From positions 1 through 64,000 of the forward strand of contig NZ_SMKT01000003.1 of NCBI RefSeq assembly GCF_004348735.1: 64,000 nt of DNA, given 5' to 3'. Positions 16,492 to 25,378 of this stretch are shown here, in pieces. This stretch comes from Actinomadura sp. KC06. Lineage in GTDB: Bacteria > Actinomycetota > Actinomycetes > Streptosporangiales > Streptosporangiaceae. Positions within the stretch are counted from its first letter, which is position 1, and each line of letters opens with the position of its first letter. The position numbers and the translations under genes were made by a program. The notes under the pieces are model-generated. The model was not told the origin of the DNA and made no database searches. It saw only the letters and a program-made list of their open reading frames with translations.

Positions 16492-17109
16492 ATGGGCACC
16501 GCCGTCCGTTCCGTCCGTTCCGTCCGCGAGTCCCTGCTGGACGCCGCCGCCGACCTGCTCGTGGAACGCGGCTACCGCGCCGTCCGCATGCAGGACGTCG
16601 CCGCCGCCGCCGGAGTGAGCCGCCAGACCGTCTACAACGAGTTCGGCGACAAGTGGAGCCTGGCTCAGGCGGTCGTGATCCGCCACAACGAGCGCTACCT
16701 CGACGGCATCGACGCGGTGCTGTCCGACCACGACGACCTGTACTCGGCGGTGGTCGCCGCGGTGACCTACACGCTGGAGACGTCCGCGGACGACCGGCTG
16801 ATGAAGGCGGTGCTGACCGGGGAGGGCGGCGACGAGCTGCTGCCGCTGCTCACCACACGGGCCGAGCCGCTGCTGTTCACCGCCAGCGACCGCATCGCCG
16901 ACCACGCCCTGCGCCACTGGCCGCAGCTGGACCGCGCCGCCCTCACCGAGATCACCGGCGCGGCCGTGCGCCTGACCACCAGCCACATCATGCTGCCGTC
17001 CGGCCCGCCGGAGCAGGTCGCCCATTTCATCGCCCGCATCGTGACCCGCTACATGGGCGCCCCCGCGCAACCCCCCTGCCCCGGCGCCGACTCCCCCGGT
17101 ACCGTCTGA
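16492..17109 (+). CDS. TetR-family transcriptional regulator
   Basis: A 205-residue TetR protein with HTH MQDVAAAAGVSRQTVYNEFGDKWSLAQAV and an all-helical C-terminal domain. The ATG at 16492 follows GGAGG by 12 bases; an in-frame GTG at 16447 is an alternative. It lies between an SDR and an acyl-CoA dehydrogenase, both in the same direction, and probably regulates one of them. The N-terminus has a short repeat of Ser-Val-Arg from a 9-bp DNA repeat. Confidence 0.82.
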   Translation: MGTAVRSVRSVRESLLDAAADLLVERGYRAVRMQDVAAAAGVSRQTVYNEFGDKWSLAQAVVIRHNERYLDGIDAVLSDHDDLYSAVVAAVTYTLETSADDRLMKAVLTGEGGDELLPLLTTRAEPLLFTASDRIADHALRHWPQLDRAALTEITGAAVRLTTSHIMLPSGPPEQVAHFIARIVTRYMGAPAQPPCPGADSPGTV

Positions 17110-17181
17110 ACCGCCTCCAGGCGTCAGTGGACACTTACTAGAATCGGATACGGTGGGCGGACCGAGTTCGAGGGAGGCGCG

Positions 17182-18363
17182 GTGGACTTCGACCTGCCGG
17201 AGAGCGCGGTCGCGGTGCGCGAGGGCGTGCTGGCGATCGCCCGCGAGTACGACCAGGAGTACTGGGGGCGGTGCGACGCCGAAAAGCGCTGGCCCGAGGA
17301 GATCTGGCGGGATCTCGTCCGAGGCGGCTGGCACGCGCTGGCGATCCCGGAGGAGCACGGCGGCGGCGGGCAAGGGCTGCTGGAGCTGTCGGTCGCGCTG
17401 GAGGCCCTGGCCGAGGGCGGCGCGGGCGGCGCGGCGGGGTTCATGTACCTGCTCACGCCCGCGTTCGGCGGGCTGACGATCGCGCGGCACGGCACCGAGG
17501 CGCAGCGGCGCGAGTTCCTGCCGGGGATCGCCGCCGGCGAGATCGAGACCTGCTTCGCCATCACCGAGCCGGACGCGGGCAGCAACTCCATCGCGATCTC
17601 CACGCGGGCCCGGCGGGACGGCGGCGGCTTCGCCGTCAGCGGCCAGAAGATCTGGATCTCCGGCGTGGAGCGGGCCGACTTCATGCTGCTCGTCACCCGG
17701 ACGATCCCGGCCGCCGAGGCGCGTCCCCGCACGTCCGGGTTCACCGTCCTGCTGGTGGACGTCAAGCAGGCCGTCGCCGACGGGACGCTGACCTACCAGG
17801 CGATCCCGAAGCTCGGCACCAACGTCGTCGCGTCGAACATGGTGTTCCTGGACGAGGTCCGCGTCCCCGCCGACCGGGTCCTCGGCGAGGTCGACCAGGG
17901 TTTCGCCGTCCTGTGGGACATCCTCAACCCCGAGCGCATCCTCGCGGCGGCGAGCGGCGTCGGGTTCGGTGAGCTGGTCCTGCGGATCGCGTGCGAGTAC
18001 GCGTCCGAGCGGGCGCCGTTCGGGAAACCGATCGGCGCGAACCAGGCGGTCGCGTTCCCGCTCGCGCGGATCAAGGCGCAGGTCGAGCTGGCCCGCCTGA
18101 TGGCCCACAAGGCGGCCTGGCTGTGGGACCGGGGCCGCCCGTGCGGCTCGGAGGCCAACATCGCCAAGCTCACCGCCGCGGACGCCGCCTGGCAGGCCGC
18201 CGACCGCGCGTTCCAGACCTACGGCGGCATGGCGTACTCGCTGGAGTACCCGGTCGCCCGCATGTTCCGCGACGCCCGGATCGCCAAGAACATCCCGGTC
18301 GCGGAGGAGCTGGTGCTGGCGCACATCGCCCAGCACGAGCTGGGCCTCCCCAAGTCGTACTGA
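17182..18363 (+). CDS. acyl-CoA dehydrogenase
   Basis: A 393-residue acyl-CoA dehydrogenase. It carries the FAD-domain segment [38 protein letters not shown] and the C-terminal [47 protein letters not shown]. The start is GTG 17182 with GGGAGG 5 bases upstream. It converges on an enoyl-CoA hydratase gene only 16 bp away, consistent with successive beta-oxidation steps even though the two are on opposite strands. Confidence 0.9.
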   Translation: MDFDLPESAVAVREGVLAIAREYDQEYWGRCDAEKRWPEEIWRDLVRGGWHALAIPEEHGGGGQGLLELSVALEALAEGGAGGAAGFMYLLTPAFGGLTIARHGTEAQRREFLPGIAAGEIETCFAITEPDAGSNSIAISTRARRDGGGFAVSGQKIWISGVERADFMLLVTRTIPAAEARPRTSGFTVLLVDVKQAVADGTLTYQAIPKLGTNVVASNMVFLDEVRVPADRVLGEVDQGFAVLWDILNPERILAAASGVGFGELVLRIACEYASERAPFGKPIGANQAVAFPLARIKAQVELARLMAHKAAWLWDRGRPCGSEANIAKLTAADAAWQAADRAFQTYGGMAYSLEYPVARMFRDARIAKNIPVAEELVLAHIAQHELGLPKSY

Positions 18364-18379
18364 CGCGGCCCGCGGGCGC

Positions 18380-19177
18380 TCAGCCGAACTCGGGGCGGCG
18401 CTTCTCGCGGATCGCCGCGACGCCCTCCCGCACGTCCGGGCCGGTGAACCCGAAGAACTCCATCGCCAGCGACGCGTCGAACGTGGGCCCGGCGAGGCGC
18501 AGCCAGTTGTTCAGCGCGTGCTTGGTGAACGACAGCGCCTCCGCGGGCCCGGCGGCGAGGCGGGCGGCGATCTCCAGGGCGCGCTCGTGGACGTCCTCGT
18601 CGTCCACGCAGAGGGAGACCAGGCCGATCCGCTCGGCCTCCTCGCCGGTGAGGACGTCGTTGAGCAGCAGGTAGTACTTCGCCTTCGCCAGCCCGCACAG
18701 CAGCGGCCAGACGATCGCGGCGTGGTCGCCCGCCGCCACGCCCAGCCGCGTGTGCCCGTCGATGATCTTCGCGGAGCGGCCCGCGACGGAGATGTCGGCC
18801 AGCAGCGCCACCGCGAGGCCCGCGCCCACGGCCGGTCCCTGCACGGCACTGACCACCGGTTTCGAGCAGTTCAGCACGTTCATCACGATGTCGCGGGCCT
18901 CGCGCATGATCTTCCGGCGGGCGGTGTGGTCGCCCATCATCTCCTCGATCATGGCGATGTCGCCGCCCGCGGAGAACGCCGTCCCCTCGCCGCGGACGAG
19001 GACGGCCCGCACCTCGTCGTCGGCGTCGGCGTCCCGCCAGATCTCCGCCAGCTCCCGGTGCCCGGCCCGGTCGACGGCGTTGAGCTTGCCCGGGGTGCTG
19101 ATCACGATCCGCAGGACGCCCTCCCCCGCCCAGTCGATCTTCAGCCGCTCGTAGCGCTCATACCGTCCGCCGCCCAT
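18380..19177 (-). CDS. enoyl-CoA hydratase/isomerase family protein
   Basis: A 265-residue crotonase-fold protein. It has the oxyanion-hole segment [18 protein letters not shown] and the second loop [55 protein letters not shown]. The position of the first hydratase Glu is not evident, and the second is replaced in [10 protein letters not shown], so isomerase or another crotonase reaction is possible. It overlaps the upstream esterase gene by 20 bp and forms a two-gene transcript with it. Confidence 0.85.
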   Translation of the reverse strand: MGGGRYERYERLKIDWAGEGVLRIVISTPGKLNAVDRAGHRELAEIWRDADADDEVRAVLVRGEGTAFSAGGDIAMIEEMMGDHTARRKIMREARDIVMNVLNCSKPVVSAVQGPAVGAGLAVALLADISVAGRSAKIIDGHTRLGVAAGDHAAIVWPLLCGLAKAKYYLLLNDVLTGEEAERIGLVSLCVDDEDVHERALEIAARLAAGPAEALSFTKHALNNWLRLAGPTFDASLAMEFFGFTGPDVREGVAAIREKRRPEFG

Positions 19178-20126
19178 GCCCGGCTCCCTCCCGCGTCCGC
19201 TCGCCGACCGCCGCGCGCAATCGTCGCACAGCGAAATCCATGGCCTCCGCGCCGGCGTCGAAGATCTCGGGGAGCAGGAAGAACGCGTGCACGACGCCGT
19301 CGTAGCGGCGCAGCTCGACCGGGACCCCGGCGGCGGCGAGGCGGCGGGCGTACGCCTCCGCCTCGTCGCGCAGGATGTCGCACTCCGCGGTGATCACGGT
19401 CGCGGGCGCGGCCCCGGCGAGGTCCGGGGCGCGCAGCGGCGCGAGCCTCGGGTCGGACGGGTCCGCGCCGCCCCGGTACAGGGCCATGAACCGGGCGAGG
19501 GTGGCGGCGTCCAGCCCGTATCCGGTGGCGTACCGCCGCCAGCTCGGGGTGTCCATGGCCGTGTCGGTCACCGGGTAGACCAGCAGCTGGTGGACGAGTC
19601 GCACGCCCCGGTCGCGGGCCAGCAGCGCGACCACGGCCGCCAGGTTCCCGCCCGCGCTGTCGCCCGCCACGGCGACGGCCCCGGGACGGACGCCCCACCG
19701 GCCCGGCTCTCGTGCGGCGGACGCGACGACCGCCCACGCGTCGTCCACGGCGGCGGGGAACGGGTGCTCGGGGGCGAGCCGGTACCCGACGTTCAGGACG
19801 GCACAGCCCGTGCCCGCGGCCAGCTCGCGGCACAGCGCGTCCACGTCGTCGACGCCGCCGAGCACCCACCCTCCCCCGTGCAGGTAGACGATCGCCGGGA
19901 GCGCGCCCCGCTCCGGAGGGGCCGGACGGTACACGCGCACCGGCACGGGCCCGCCCGGACCGGGAAAGGCGACGTCGCGGACGTGCGGCAGCTCCCGCCG
20001 GACGGCCGGGAACGCCGCGCCGATCCGGTCCCGCATCTCCTCGATCGTCGGTTCGGTGCCCGGCGGCAGGGCCGTCCAGGAGGCGAGGACGTCCAGGAAG
20101 CGGACGGTCTGCGGGTGCAGGGGCAT
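19158..20126 (-). CDS. alpha/beta hydrolase of the hormone-sensitive lipase (GDXG) family
   Basis: A 322-residue esterase. The HGGG oxyanion motif ([11 protein letters not shown]), the nucleophile motif GDSAGGN and the late VHAF His region are all intact. Such enzymes hydrolyse short acyl esters in the cytoplasm. It precedes and overlaps the crotonase-family gene, so the pair may process an ester-derived acyl chain. The ATG at 20126 gives a normal HSL-family N-terminus. Confidence 0.88.
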   Translation of the reverse strand: MPLHPQTVRFLDVLASWTALPPGTEPTIEEMRDRIGAAFPAVRRELPHVRDVAFPGPGGPVPVRVYRPAPPERGALPAIVYLHGGGWVLGGVDDVDALCRELAAGTGCAVLNVGYRLAPEHPFPAAVDDAWAVVASAAREPGRWGVRPGAVAVAGDSAGGNLAAVVALLARDRGVRLVHQLLVYPVTDTAMDTPSWRRYATGYGLDAATLARFMALYRGGADPSDPRLAPLRAPDLAGAAPATVITAECDILRDEAEAYARRLAAAGVPVELRRYDGVVHAFFLLPEIFDAGAEAMDFAVRRLRAAVGERTREGAGHGRRTV

Positions 20127-20190
20127 GCGGCGGCCTCCGGCGGGCGGCGAACGCGGCGGGAACGCGGCGTGATCTACCCGATCGCCTTCC

Positions 20191-20285
20191 CCGGCACCGG
20201 AGCGCCAACCCCACGCCGGTGCGCCGACCCGGCCGGAGCACCGACCCCCGCCGGTGCGCCGGCCCGGCAGGGGCGCCGGCGCGGG
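20191..20285. repeat. degenerate GC-rich tandem repeat between two genes
   Basis: This gap consists of loosely repeated units of about 17-19 bp built on GCCGGTGCGCCGACCC, with variants GCCGGAGCACCGACCC and GCCGGTGCGCCGGCCC. It resembles the repeat downstream of the MctP gene (38542-38620) in style but not in unit. It is non-coding by position and may have grown by slippage. Confidence 0.5.
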
Positions 20286-20287
20286 GG

Positions 20288-21040
20288 TCAGCGGCCGGCG
20301 GCCTCGGCGACCAGGGCCTCGAACAGGCGCCCGTCGTCGCCCTCCTCCGGATGCCACTGGACGGCCAGCCCGAACCGGTGGCCCTGCAGCTCGACGGCCT
20401 CCACCACCTGGTCCTCGGCCCAGGCGACGGCGGACAGGCCCTTCCCGAGCCGGCTCACCGCCTGGTGGTGGTAGGTGGGGACGTCCGCCGACTCGCCCAG
20501 GATCTTGCCGACCAGGCTCGTCCCGCTGATCCGCACCGGGTGGGAGCCGACGATCCCGGTCTCCGGCGCGTGGCTCTTGTGCCCCACCGCCTCGGGCAGA
20601 TGCTGGATGAGCGCCCCGCCCCGCGCTACGTTCAGCACCTGCATGCCCCGGCAGATCGCCAGGAACGGCAGGTCGGCGTCCACCACGGCGCGCGCGAGCG
20701 CCAGCTCGAACCGGTCGCGCTGCGGCTGCGGCGGCCCGGTCTCGAAGTGCCGGACGGCGCCGTACAGGTCGGGGTCGATGTCGCCGCCGCCCGCGATGAC
20801 GATGCCGTCGAGCCGCCCGACGAGGGCCTTCAGCCCGCGCAGCGTCGCGGTCGGGGGCAGCAGGACCGGGACCCCGCCGGCCCGCTCGACCGAGCGGACA
20901 TAGGGCGCCGGCAGGAGCGCGGCCTCGCGCACCCAGACCCCCCAGCGGGCCGGCTCCAGATAGGTGGTGACTCCGATGAGCGGCGGTGGCCCGTCACCGC
21001 CTGCGGTCGGGGCCGGGGCCCCGCGGATGGCCTCTGACAT
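20288..21040 (-). CDS. class I glutamine amidotransferase-like, gamma-glutamyl-GABA hydrolase (PuuD) family
   Basis: A 250-residue peptidase C26-type hydrolase. The nucleophile elbow is FLAICRGMQVLNVARGG, with upstream DGIVIAGGGDIDPDLYG and a C-terminal FGLAVQWHPE supplying His-Glu. PuuD-type enzymes release glutamate from gamma-glutamyl conjugates of polyamines or GABA. No glutamylpolyamine synthetase gene is adjacent, so the substrate is open. Confidence 0.87.
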   Translation of the reverse strand: MSEAIRGAPAPTAGGDGPPPLIGVTTYLEPARWGVWVREAALLPAPYVRSVERAGGVPVLLPPTATLRGLKALVGRLDGIVIAGGGDIDPDLYGAVRHFETGPPQPQRDRFELALARAVVDADLPFLAICRGMQVLNVARGGALIQHLPEAVGHKSHAPETGIVGSHPVRISGTSLVGKILGESADVPTYHHQAVSRLGKGLSAVAWAEDQVVEAVELQGHRFGLAVQWHPEEGDDGRLFEALVAEAAGR

Positions 21041-21579
21041 GCGTGCTTCCCCCTCTGCTGAGCACCGGCCGCAGGACGGCGAAATGGGTGATTCGCCGTC
21101 CTTGACTGGACATCATGGTGCATCACCCTCCCCTCCGGCCGTCCCGCCCCCGGGCCTTCCCTCCCGGCCAGCTTGCCGCACGGGGCTGATCCACGCAGTC
21201 CCAAACGGCGAGAACGTCAATGCCGGACGGGCTTCCGGGCCATCGCGGCCCCGCGCGCCTCCCGGCCGGGAACACCAGTGAATCCCGAAATCTTCTACTC
21301 GGGAGGAGAATCATCCTCTCTCCCTAGACATCGCCACAAGGGCGTCACATCAGACCATGTCAGTACTGATCAGTATGCGTCCGCTTCTTTCCGATTCTTT
21401 GATCACAGAAAATTAAGCGCCGATTACACAGCGTTCTATTCGCCCCGCCTCCGCGGCGTTCTGCTTGAACACCTGCGGATTTGAATGCGAGAATCTCACA
21501 AAGCCGGGCATCGAATGCGGCGCGATCACCGCCGTCCTCCCGGATCCGGCTCGGAAAGCCCCAGGGGGCGAGCAGGCGA
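21041..21579. other. 539-bp intergenic region, partly A/T-rich, with palindromes
   Basis: No coding sequence is supported here. The right part (about 21290-21480) is clearly more A/T-rich than the rest of the window. It contains the perfect palindrome TACTGATCAGTA at 21364-21375. A GAGGA...TCCTC inverted repeat lies near 21304-21322. It is the divergent promoter region for the amidotransferase (leftward) and the flavohemoprotein (rightward). Confidence 0.6.
21364..21375. promoter_or_regulatory. perfect 12-bp palindrome upstream of the flavohemoprotein gene
   Basis: TACTGATCAGTA is perfectly symmetric and lies about 205 bp upstream of the flavohemoprotein start, within the A/T-rich section. 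A flavohemoprotein would be expected to respond to nitric oxide, so a stress-regulator site is conceivable; no known nitric-oxide regulator motif can be assigned. Confidence 0.4.
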
Positions 21580-22842
21580 ATGGCACCGGAACCCCGAATC
21601 GTCAAAGAGACCTTCACCCGCCTCGAATCCGACCCGGCGGGCGCCATGAGCTATTTCTACGGCCGCCTTTTCGCGGCCGAGCCGCGGCTGCGGGCCCTGT
21701 TCCCGCCCGCGATGGGCGTCCAGCACGACCGCTTCTTCCACGCGCTCACCCGGCTCGTCTGGAGCCAGGACAACCCGGAGGACCTCGCCCGCCACCTCGC
21801 GCGGCTCGGCCGCGGCCACCGCAAGCACGGGGTGCGGCGCGAGGACTACGCCGCCGTCGGCGTCGCGCTCATCGGGACGCTGCGGACCTTCGCCGCCGAC
21901 GTGTGGACCGCCGAGGCCGAGGACGCCTGGACGTCGGCCTACCTGTCCGCCGCCACGACCATGATCGAGGCGGCGGAGCGGGACGCGGACGGCGCCCCGC
22001 CGTGGTGGGTCGCCGAGGTCGCCGGGCACGACCGACGCGCCGCGGACCTCGCCGTCCTGACGCTGCGGCCCGAGCATCCGCTGCCGTTCCGCCCCGGCCA
22101 GCGCGTGAGCGTGCAGACGCCCCGCTGGCCCCGCGTCTGGCGGCCGTACTGGATCGCGAACGCGCCCCGCTCCGACGGGATGCTGCGCCTGCACGTCCGC
22201 GCCCGTCCCGCCGGCTGGGTGAGCGGCGCGCTGGTGCGGCACACCGCGCCCGGCGACACCGTGCTCCTCGGCCCGGCCGCCGGCGGGATGACGCTCGACC
22301 CGGACTCCGGCCGCGGGCTGCTCCTGATCGGCGGCGGCACCGGCCTCGCCCCGATGAAGGCGCTCGCCGAGCAGGCCGTCTCGTCCGGCCCGGACCGGGA
22401 CGTCCACCTCATGGTCGGGGCCCGCGACGAGCAGGACCTCTACGACCTGGACGAATTGCGCCTGCTGGAGTCGGCCTACGCGCGGCTGCGGATGACCCCG
22501 GTCCAGTCGCGGCCGCCCGAGACCGGCGGCGCACCGGGCCCGGACGCCCTGCGCGGCCGCCTGCCCGACGTCCTGCCCGGCTTCCTGGACGGCCTCGCCG
22601 GCTGGCAGGACTACGACGCCTACGTCGCCGGGCCCGTCCCCTTCGTCCGGAGCACCGTCACCGCCCTGCAACGGCATGGGATGCCCCTCACCCGGATCCA
22701 CCACGACCTGGTCGACGCCGAGGACGAGCACCCCGAAGCCACCCCCGGGACGGCCGTCACCAGCCCGCGCGTTCCCGCAGAAACTCCGTCGTCCGCACAT
22801 CAGCCGGGTAGAAGGACTCGATCGCCAGTTCGGCCACGGTGA
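21580..22842 (+). CDS. flavohemoprotein: globin fused to FAD/NAD(P)H reductase
   Basis: A 420-residue protein. The globin domain (about 1-130) contains the likely proximal His in LGRGHRKHGVRREDYAAVG. A ferredoxin-reductase-like FAD domain follows (RPYWIANAP at the usual RxYS site), then an NAD domain with LLIGGGTGLAPMKAL. This architecture fits a nitric oxide dioxygenase or related NAD(P)H-haem reductase. The ATG at 21580 is preceded by an AGGGGG-rich sequence. The last 40 or so residues (PRVPAETPSSAHQPGRRTRSP) are an atypical tail read from DNA that also encodes the end of the convergent XRE gene, an 86-bp overlap. Confidence 0.85.
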   Translation: MAPEPRIVKETFTRLESDPAGAMSYFYGRLFAAEPRLRALFPPAMGVQHDRFFHALTRLVWSQDNPEDLARHLARLGRGHRKHGVRREDYAAVGVALIGTLRTFAADVWTAEAEDAWTSAYLSAATTMIEAAERDADGAPPWWVAEVAGHDRRAADLAVLTLRPEHPLPFRPGQRVSVQTPRWPRVWRPYWIANAPRSDGMLRLHVRARPAGWVSGALVRHTAPGDTVLLGPAAGGMTLDPDSGRGLLLIGGGTGLAPMKALAEQAVSSGPDRDVHLMVGARDEQDLYDLDELRLLESAYARLRMTPVQSRPPETGGAPGPDALRGRLPDVLPGFLDGLAGWQDYDAYVAGPVPFVRSTVTALQRHGMPLTRIHHDLVDAEDEHPEATPGTAVTSPRVPAETPSSAHQPGRRTRSPVRPR

Positions 22843-23557
22843 TGTCGACCGGCGTCCCGAACGTCGCGATGGTGCTGAAGAACGACAGCTCCCGCCCGTC
22901 CACGCGCAGCCGCAGCGGGACGACCACCTCGTGGCCCGCGGGCGGGGCGAACGCCTCCCCCACGTCCCCGGGGAAGCTCCGCAGCTCCCGGTAGAGCTGG
23001 GCGAGGCCCGCGTCCGCGGTCAGCGCCACATGCCGCCGCACCCGGTCGATCATGTGGGCGCGCCACTCGGCCAGGTTCAGGATGTGCTTCGCCATCCCGT
23101 CCGGATGCATGCTGAGGCGCAGCACGTTCAGCGGAGGCTCCAGCAGCTCCGGCGCCGCGCCCTCCATGAACAGCCCGGCCGCGCCGTTGGCGTCGATCAG
23201 GTTCCAGAAGCGGTCCACGACGACCGCCGGGTACGGCTCGTGCCCGTCCAGGACCTGCTTGAGCGCCGCGCGGACCGTGTCCATCCTCGGCTCCTCGATC
23301 GGCGTCTCGTCGAACACCGGCGCGTACCCGGCCGCGACGAGCAGCAGGTTGCGGTCGCGCAGCGGGACGTCCAGGTGCTCGGCCAGCCGCAGCACCATCT
23401 CCCGGCTCGGCGCGGAGCGCCCGGTCTCCACGAAGCTGAGGTGGCGGGTCGACACGTCCGCCTCCGACGCCAGCTCGAGCTGGCTCAGCCTCCGCCGCTG
23501 CCGCCACGCGCGCAGCTGGTCCCCCACCGGTCGCACATCGCTCAACGCCGTCGTCAC
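22757..23557 (-). CDS. XRE-family regulator with MmyB-like ligand domain
   Basis: A 266-residue regulator with an N-terminal HTH_3 domain (LRAWRQRRRLSQLELASEADVSTRHLSFVETGRSAPSREMVLRLAEHL) and the C-terminal MmyB-like PAS-type domain (EPYPAVVVDRFWNLIDANGAAGLF). MmyB-type regulators bind fatty-acid-like ligands in known cases and often control a neighbouring oxidoreductase. The GTG start at 23557 fits the family N-terminus. Its 3' end overlaps the convergent flavohemoprotein gene by 86 bp. Confidence 0.88.
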   Translation of the reverse strand: MTTALSDVRPVGDQLRAWRQRRRLSQLELASEADVSTRHLSFVETGRSAPSREMVLRLAEHLDVPLRDRNLLLVAAGYAPVFDETPIEEPRMDTVRAALKQVLDGHEPYPAVVVDRFWNLIDANGAAGLFMEGAAPELLEPPLNVLRLSMHPDGMAKHILNLAEWRAHMIDRVRRHVALTADAGLAQLYRELRSFPGDVGEAFAPPAGHEVVVPLRLRVDGRELSFFSTIATFGTPVDITVAELAIESFYPADVRTTEFLRERAGW

Positions 23558-23592
23558 CGCCCCGACGTTACCCGCGGACGGTCATGGCGGCG

Positions 23593-23609
23593 ATTACGTA
23601 CCAGGTAAT
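23593..23609. promoter_or_regulatory. imperfect palindrome upstream of the XRE-MmyB gene
   Basis: ATTACGTACCAGGTAAT has arms ATTAC/GTAAT around a 7-base centre, 36 bp upstream of the XRE start. Position and symmetry suggest autoregulation by the XRE protein. It lies between two minus-strand genes, so it most likely controls the XRE gene itself. Confidence 0.45.
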
Positions 23610-23643
23610 GCGCCGCAAGTGCCGCAACACCGGCCTGCCGCCT

Positions 23644-24366
23644 TTACGTTGTAGATTTTTTAGCGAGATGGTCGCCGAAGAAGGCGAAGATCCGGTCCCA
23701 GCCGTCCGGCGCGTGCTCGCGGCCCCGGCCAAGCCCGAAGACGATCTTCGCGACCGGGCCGAGCGGCGGAGGCGGGGCGAACCCGGTGAGGAAGCTGTGC
23801 CCGGCGCCCGGATACTCCTTCACGTCGTGCGTCACGTCCGCGATCGTGAGAGCCCGCTCCAGCTTGTCCGCCGCCCGGCGCAGCGCCGGGTCGGCGCCGC
23901 CGTAGCTCGCGACGATCGGGCACGCGCCGCGCAGCGCCTCCTCCGGCCGGCGCGGCAGCATGCCGTAGTTGACGGACGCGGCCTGGAAGTCGTACTTCGC
24001 CGCCGCCACCAGCGCGAACCCGCCGCCCATGCAGAACCCGCACACGCCCACGTCGCCCGTGCAGTCGTCCCGGGCCGCCAGCCACGCCCGGGTCGCCTCG
24101 ATGTGGTCGTACGTGGGGCCGCGGCGGGCGCGCATGTCGCGCATCGCCTTGGTGACGCAGCGCACCCACGGCGCGCCGCCGTACAGGTCGGGCAGGACGG
24201 CGAGATACCCGTTCGCGGCGAACCGGTCGGCCTGGGCGCGCATGTCCGTGTTGGCGCCCATCGCCTCGAACACGATGACCACGCCCGGCCACGGCCCCTC
24301 CCCGTCGGGGACGGCGAGATAACCGGGGAGCTCCCGCGCGCCCGCGGGAATCGTTATGTCAGACAT
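23644..24366 (-). CDS. dienelactone hydrolase family protein
   Basis: A 240-residue alpha/beta hydrolase with a Cys nucleophile in VGVCGFCMGGGFAL, as in dienelactone hydrolases, plus ADPALRRA (Asp region) and YPGAGHSF (His). True dienelactone hydrolase acts in chlorocatechol degradation, but many paralogues have other ester or lactone substrates and no chlorocatechol genes are nearby. The start is taken at ATG 24366; a TTG three codons upstream is possible. Confidence 0.82.
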   Translation of the reverse strand: MSDITIPAGARELPGYLAVPDGEGPWPGVVIVFEAMGANTDMRAQADRFAANGYLAVLPDLYGGAPWVRCVTKAMRDMRARRGPTYDHIEATRAWLAARDDCTGDVGVCGFCMGGGFALVAAAKYDFQAASVNYGMLPRRPEEALRGACPIVASYGGADPALRRAADKLERALTIADVTHDVKEYPGAGHSFLTGFAPPPPLGPVAKIVFGLGRGREHAPDGWDRIFAFFGDHLAKKSTT

Positions 24367-24421
24367 ACCGTCCAATAATTCCCCAGCGGCCGGGCCGGTG
24401 CCTAGACCCGAACGGGCGCGG

Positions 24422-25219
24422 CTAGACCTTCCGCCACTTGGGGACCCAGGTGCCGTCCTCGACGACGTAGTCGCCGAACAGGTCCGGGGCCTCCTTGCGC
24501 ACCACCTCGCCGATCTTGCCGAACAGCAGCCGGATCTCCTCCTCGGCGCCCGGCGCGGTGCGGTTCTCCAGCGTGTGGCGCAGCGTGCGGACGTTCGCCG
24601 TCCAGACCAGGCCCGTGCCGACGCCCTCGGGCGCGAACCGGCGCATGAACGACGTCTTGTGCTTCTTCTCCTTGAACGGGACGCCCTCGTCGTCCAGCCC
24701 GAAGTGCCCGGCCATCCACGCCTGGAACTCCTCCATCTGCTCCAGCATGGCGGTGGCGCGCTTCATCAGCTCGGCGTCCTCGCGGGCCCAGTCGGGGAAC
24801 CAGAAGGGGATGTCCTGGAGCCGGACGAACCGCATCGACTCCTGCGAGATCGCCACGCCCGGACGGTGCCGCACCAGCTCGTGGGTGAGGACGCGGCTCA
24901 CGTTGTGCAGGACGAAGCTGAAGCTGACGTGCTCCAGCACCGAGCCGTGCAGGCTGCGCAGGATGTTCTCCAGGTACTGGCCCGAGTCCGTCCGGATCTT
25001 GACCACGTTGGGGTTGAGGCCCGGCTCCCACGAGCGGTAGCAGAGCCGTCCCGCGAACTCCGCGAGGTTCTGCGGGTCGTTCAGCTCGTCGTCGAGGTCG
25101 CCCCGGTCGAGGCGCTCCAGCCAGCTCTCGCCGCCGACGTCCCGCAGGTACCGGGCGACCTCGTCGTAGTCCAGTTCGGGCCGCGCGACGAGGAACACCT
25201 TCGGTTCGACGCTCTTCAC
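24422..25219 (-). CDS. thyX: FAD-dependent thymidylate synthase
   Basis: A 265-residue ThyX. It methylates dUMP to dTMP using methylenetetrahydrofolate, with FADH2 as reductant. It shows the ThyX core LEHVSFSFVLHNVSRVLTHELVRHRPG and the conserved C-terminal TANVRTLRHTLENR. The signature RHR...S is one residue longer than the textbook RHRX7S: here RHR (117-119) is followed by eight residues before Ser128. The GTG at 25219 has GGGGGAG upstream; longer in-frame extensions lie opposite the Mo-oxidoreductase and are rejected. Confidence 0.88.
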   Translation of the reverse strand: MKSVEPKVFLVARPELDYDEVARYLRDVGGESWLERLDRGDLDDELNDPQNLAEFAGRLCYRSWEPGLNPNVVKIRTDSGQYLENILRSLHGSVLEHVSFSFVLHNVSRVLTHELVRHRPGVAISQESMRFVRLQDIPFWFPDWAREDAELMKRATAMLEQMEEFQAWMAGHFGLDDEGVPFKEKKHKTSFMRRFAPEGVGTGLVWTANVRTLRHTLENRTAPGAEEEIRLLFGKIGEVVRKEAPDLFGDYVVEDGTWVPKWRKV

Positions 25220-25378
25220 TCTCGACTCCCCCTCGCTCGTATCCGTCGCCCCCAAGGAAACCACCCCGGCGGGGACGCCCGCGACCTGGGCACGCACCGC
25301 GGAGTAATGAGCGTCGGGGATGACGCTCATGGTGTTATGGCGCACACTGGAGAGATTCGCGTGGCCTGGGAGGGTTCG

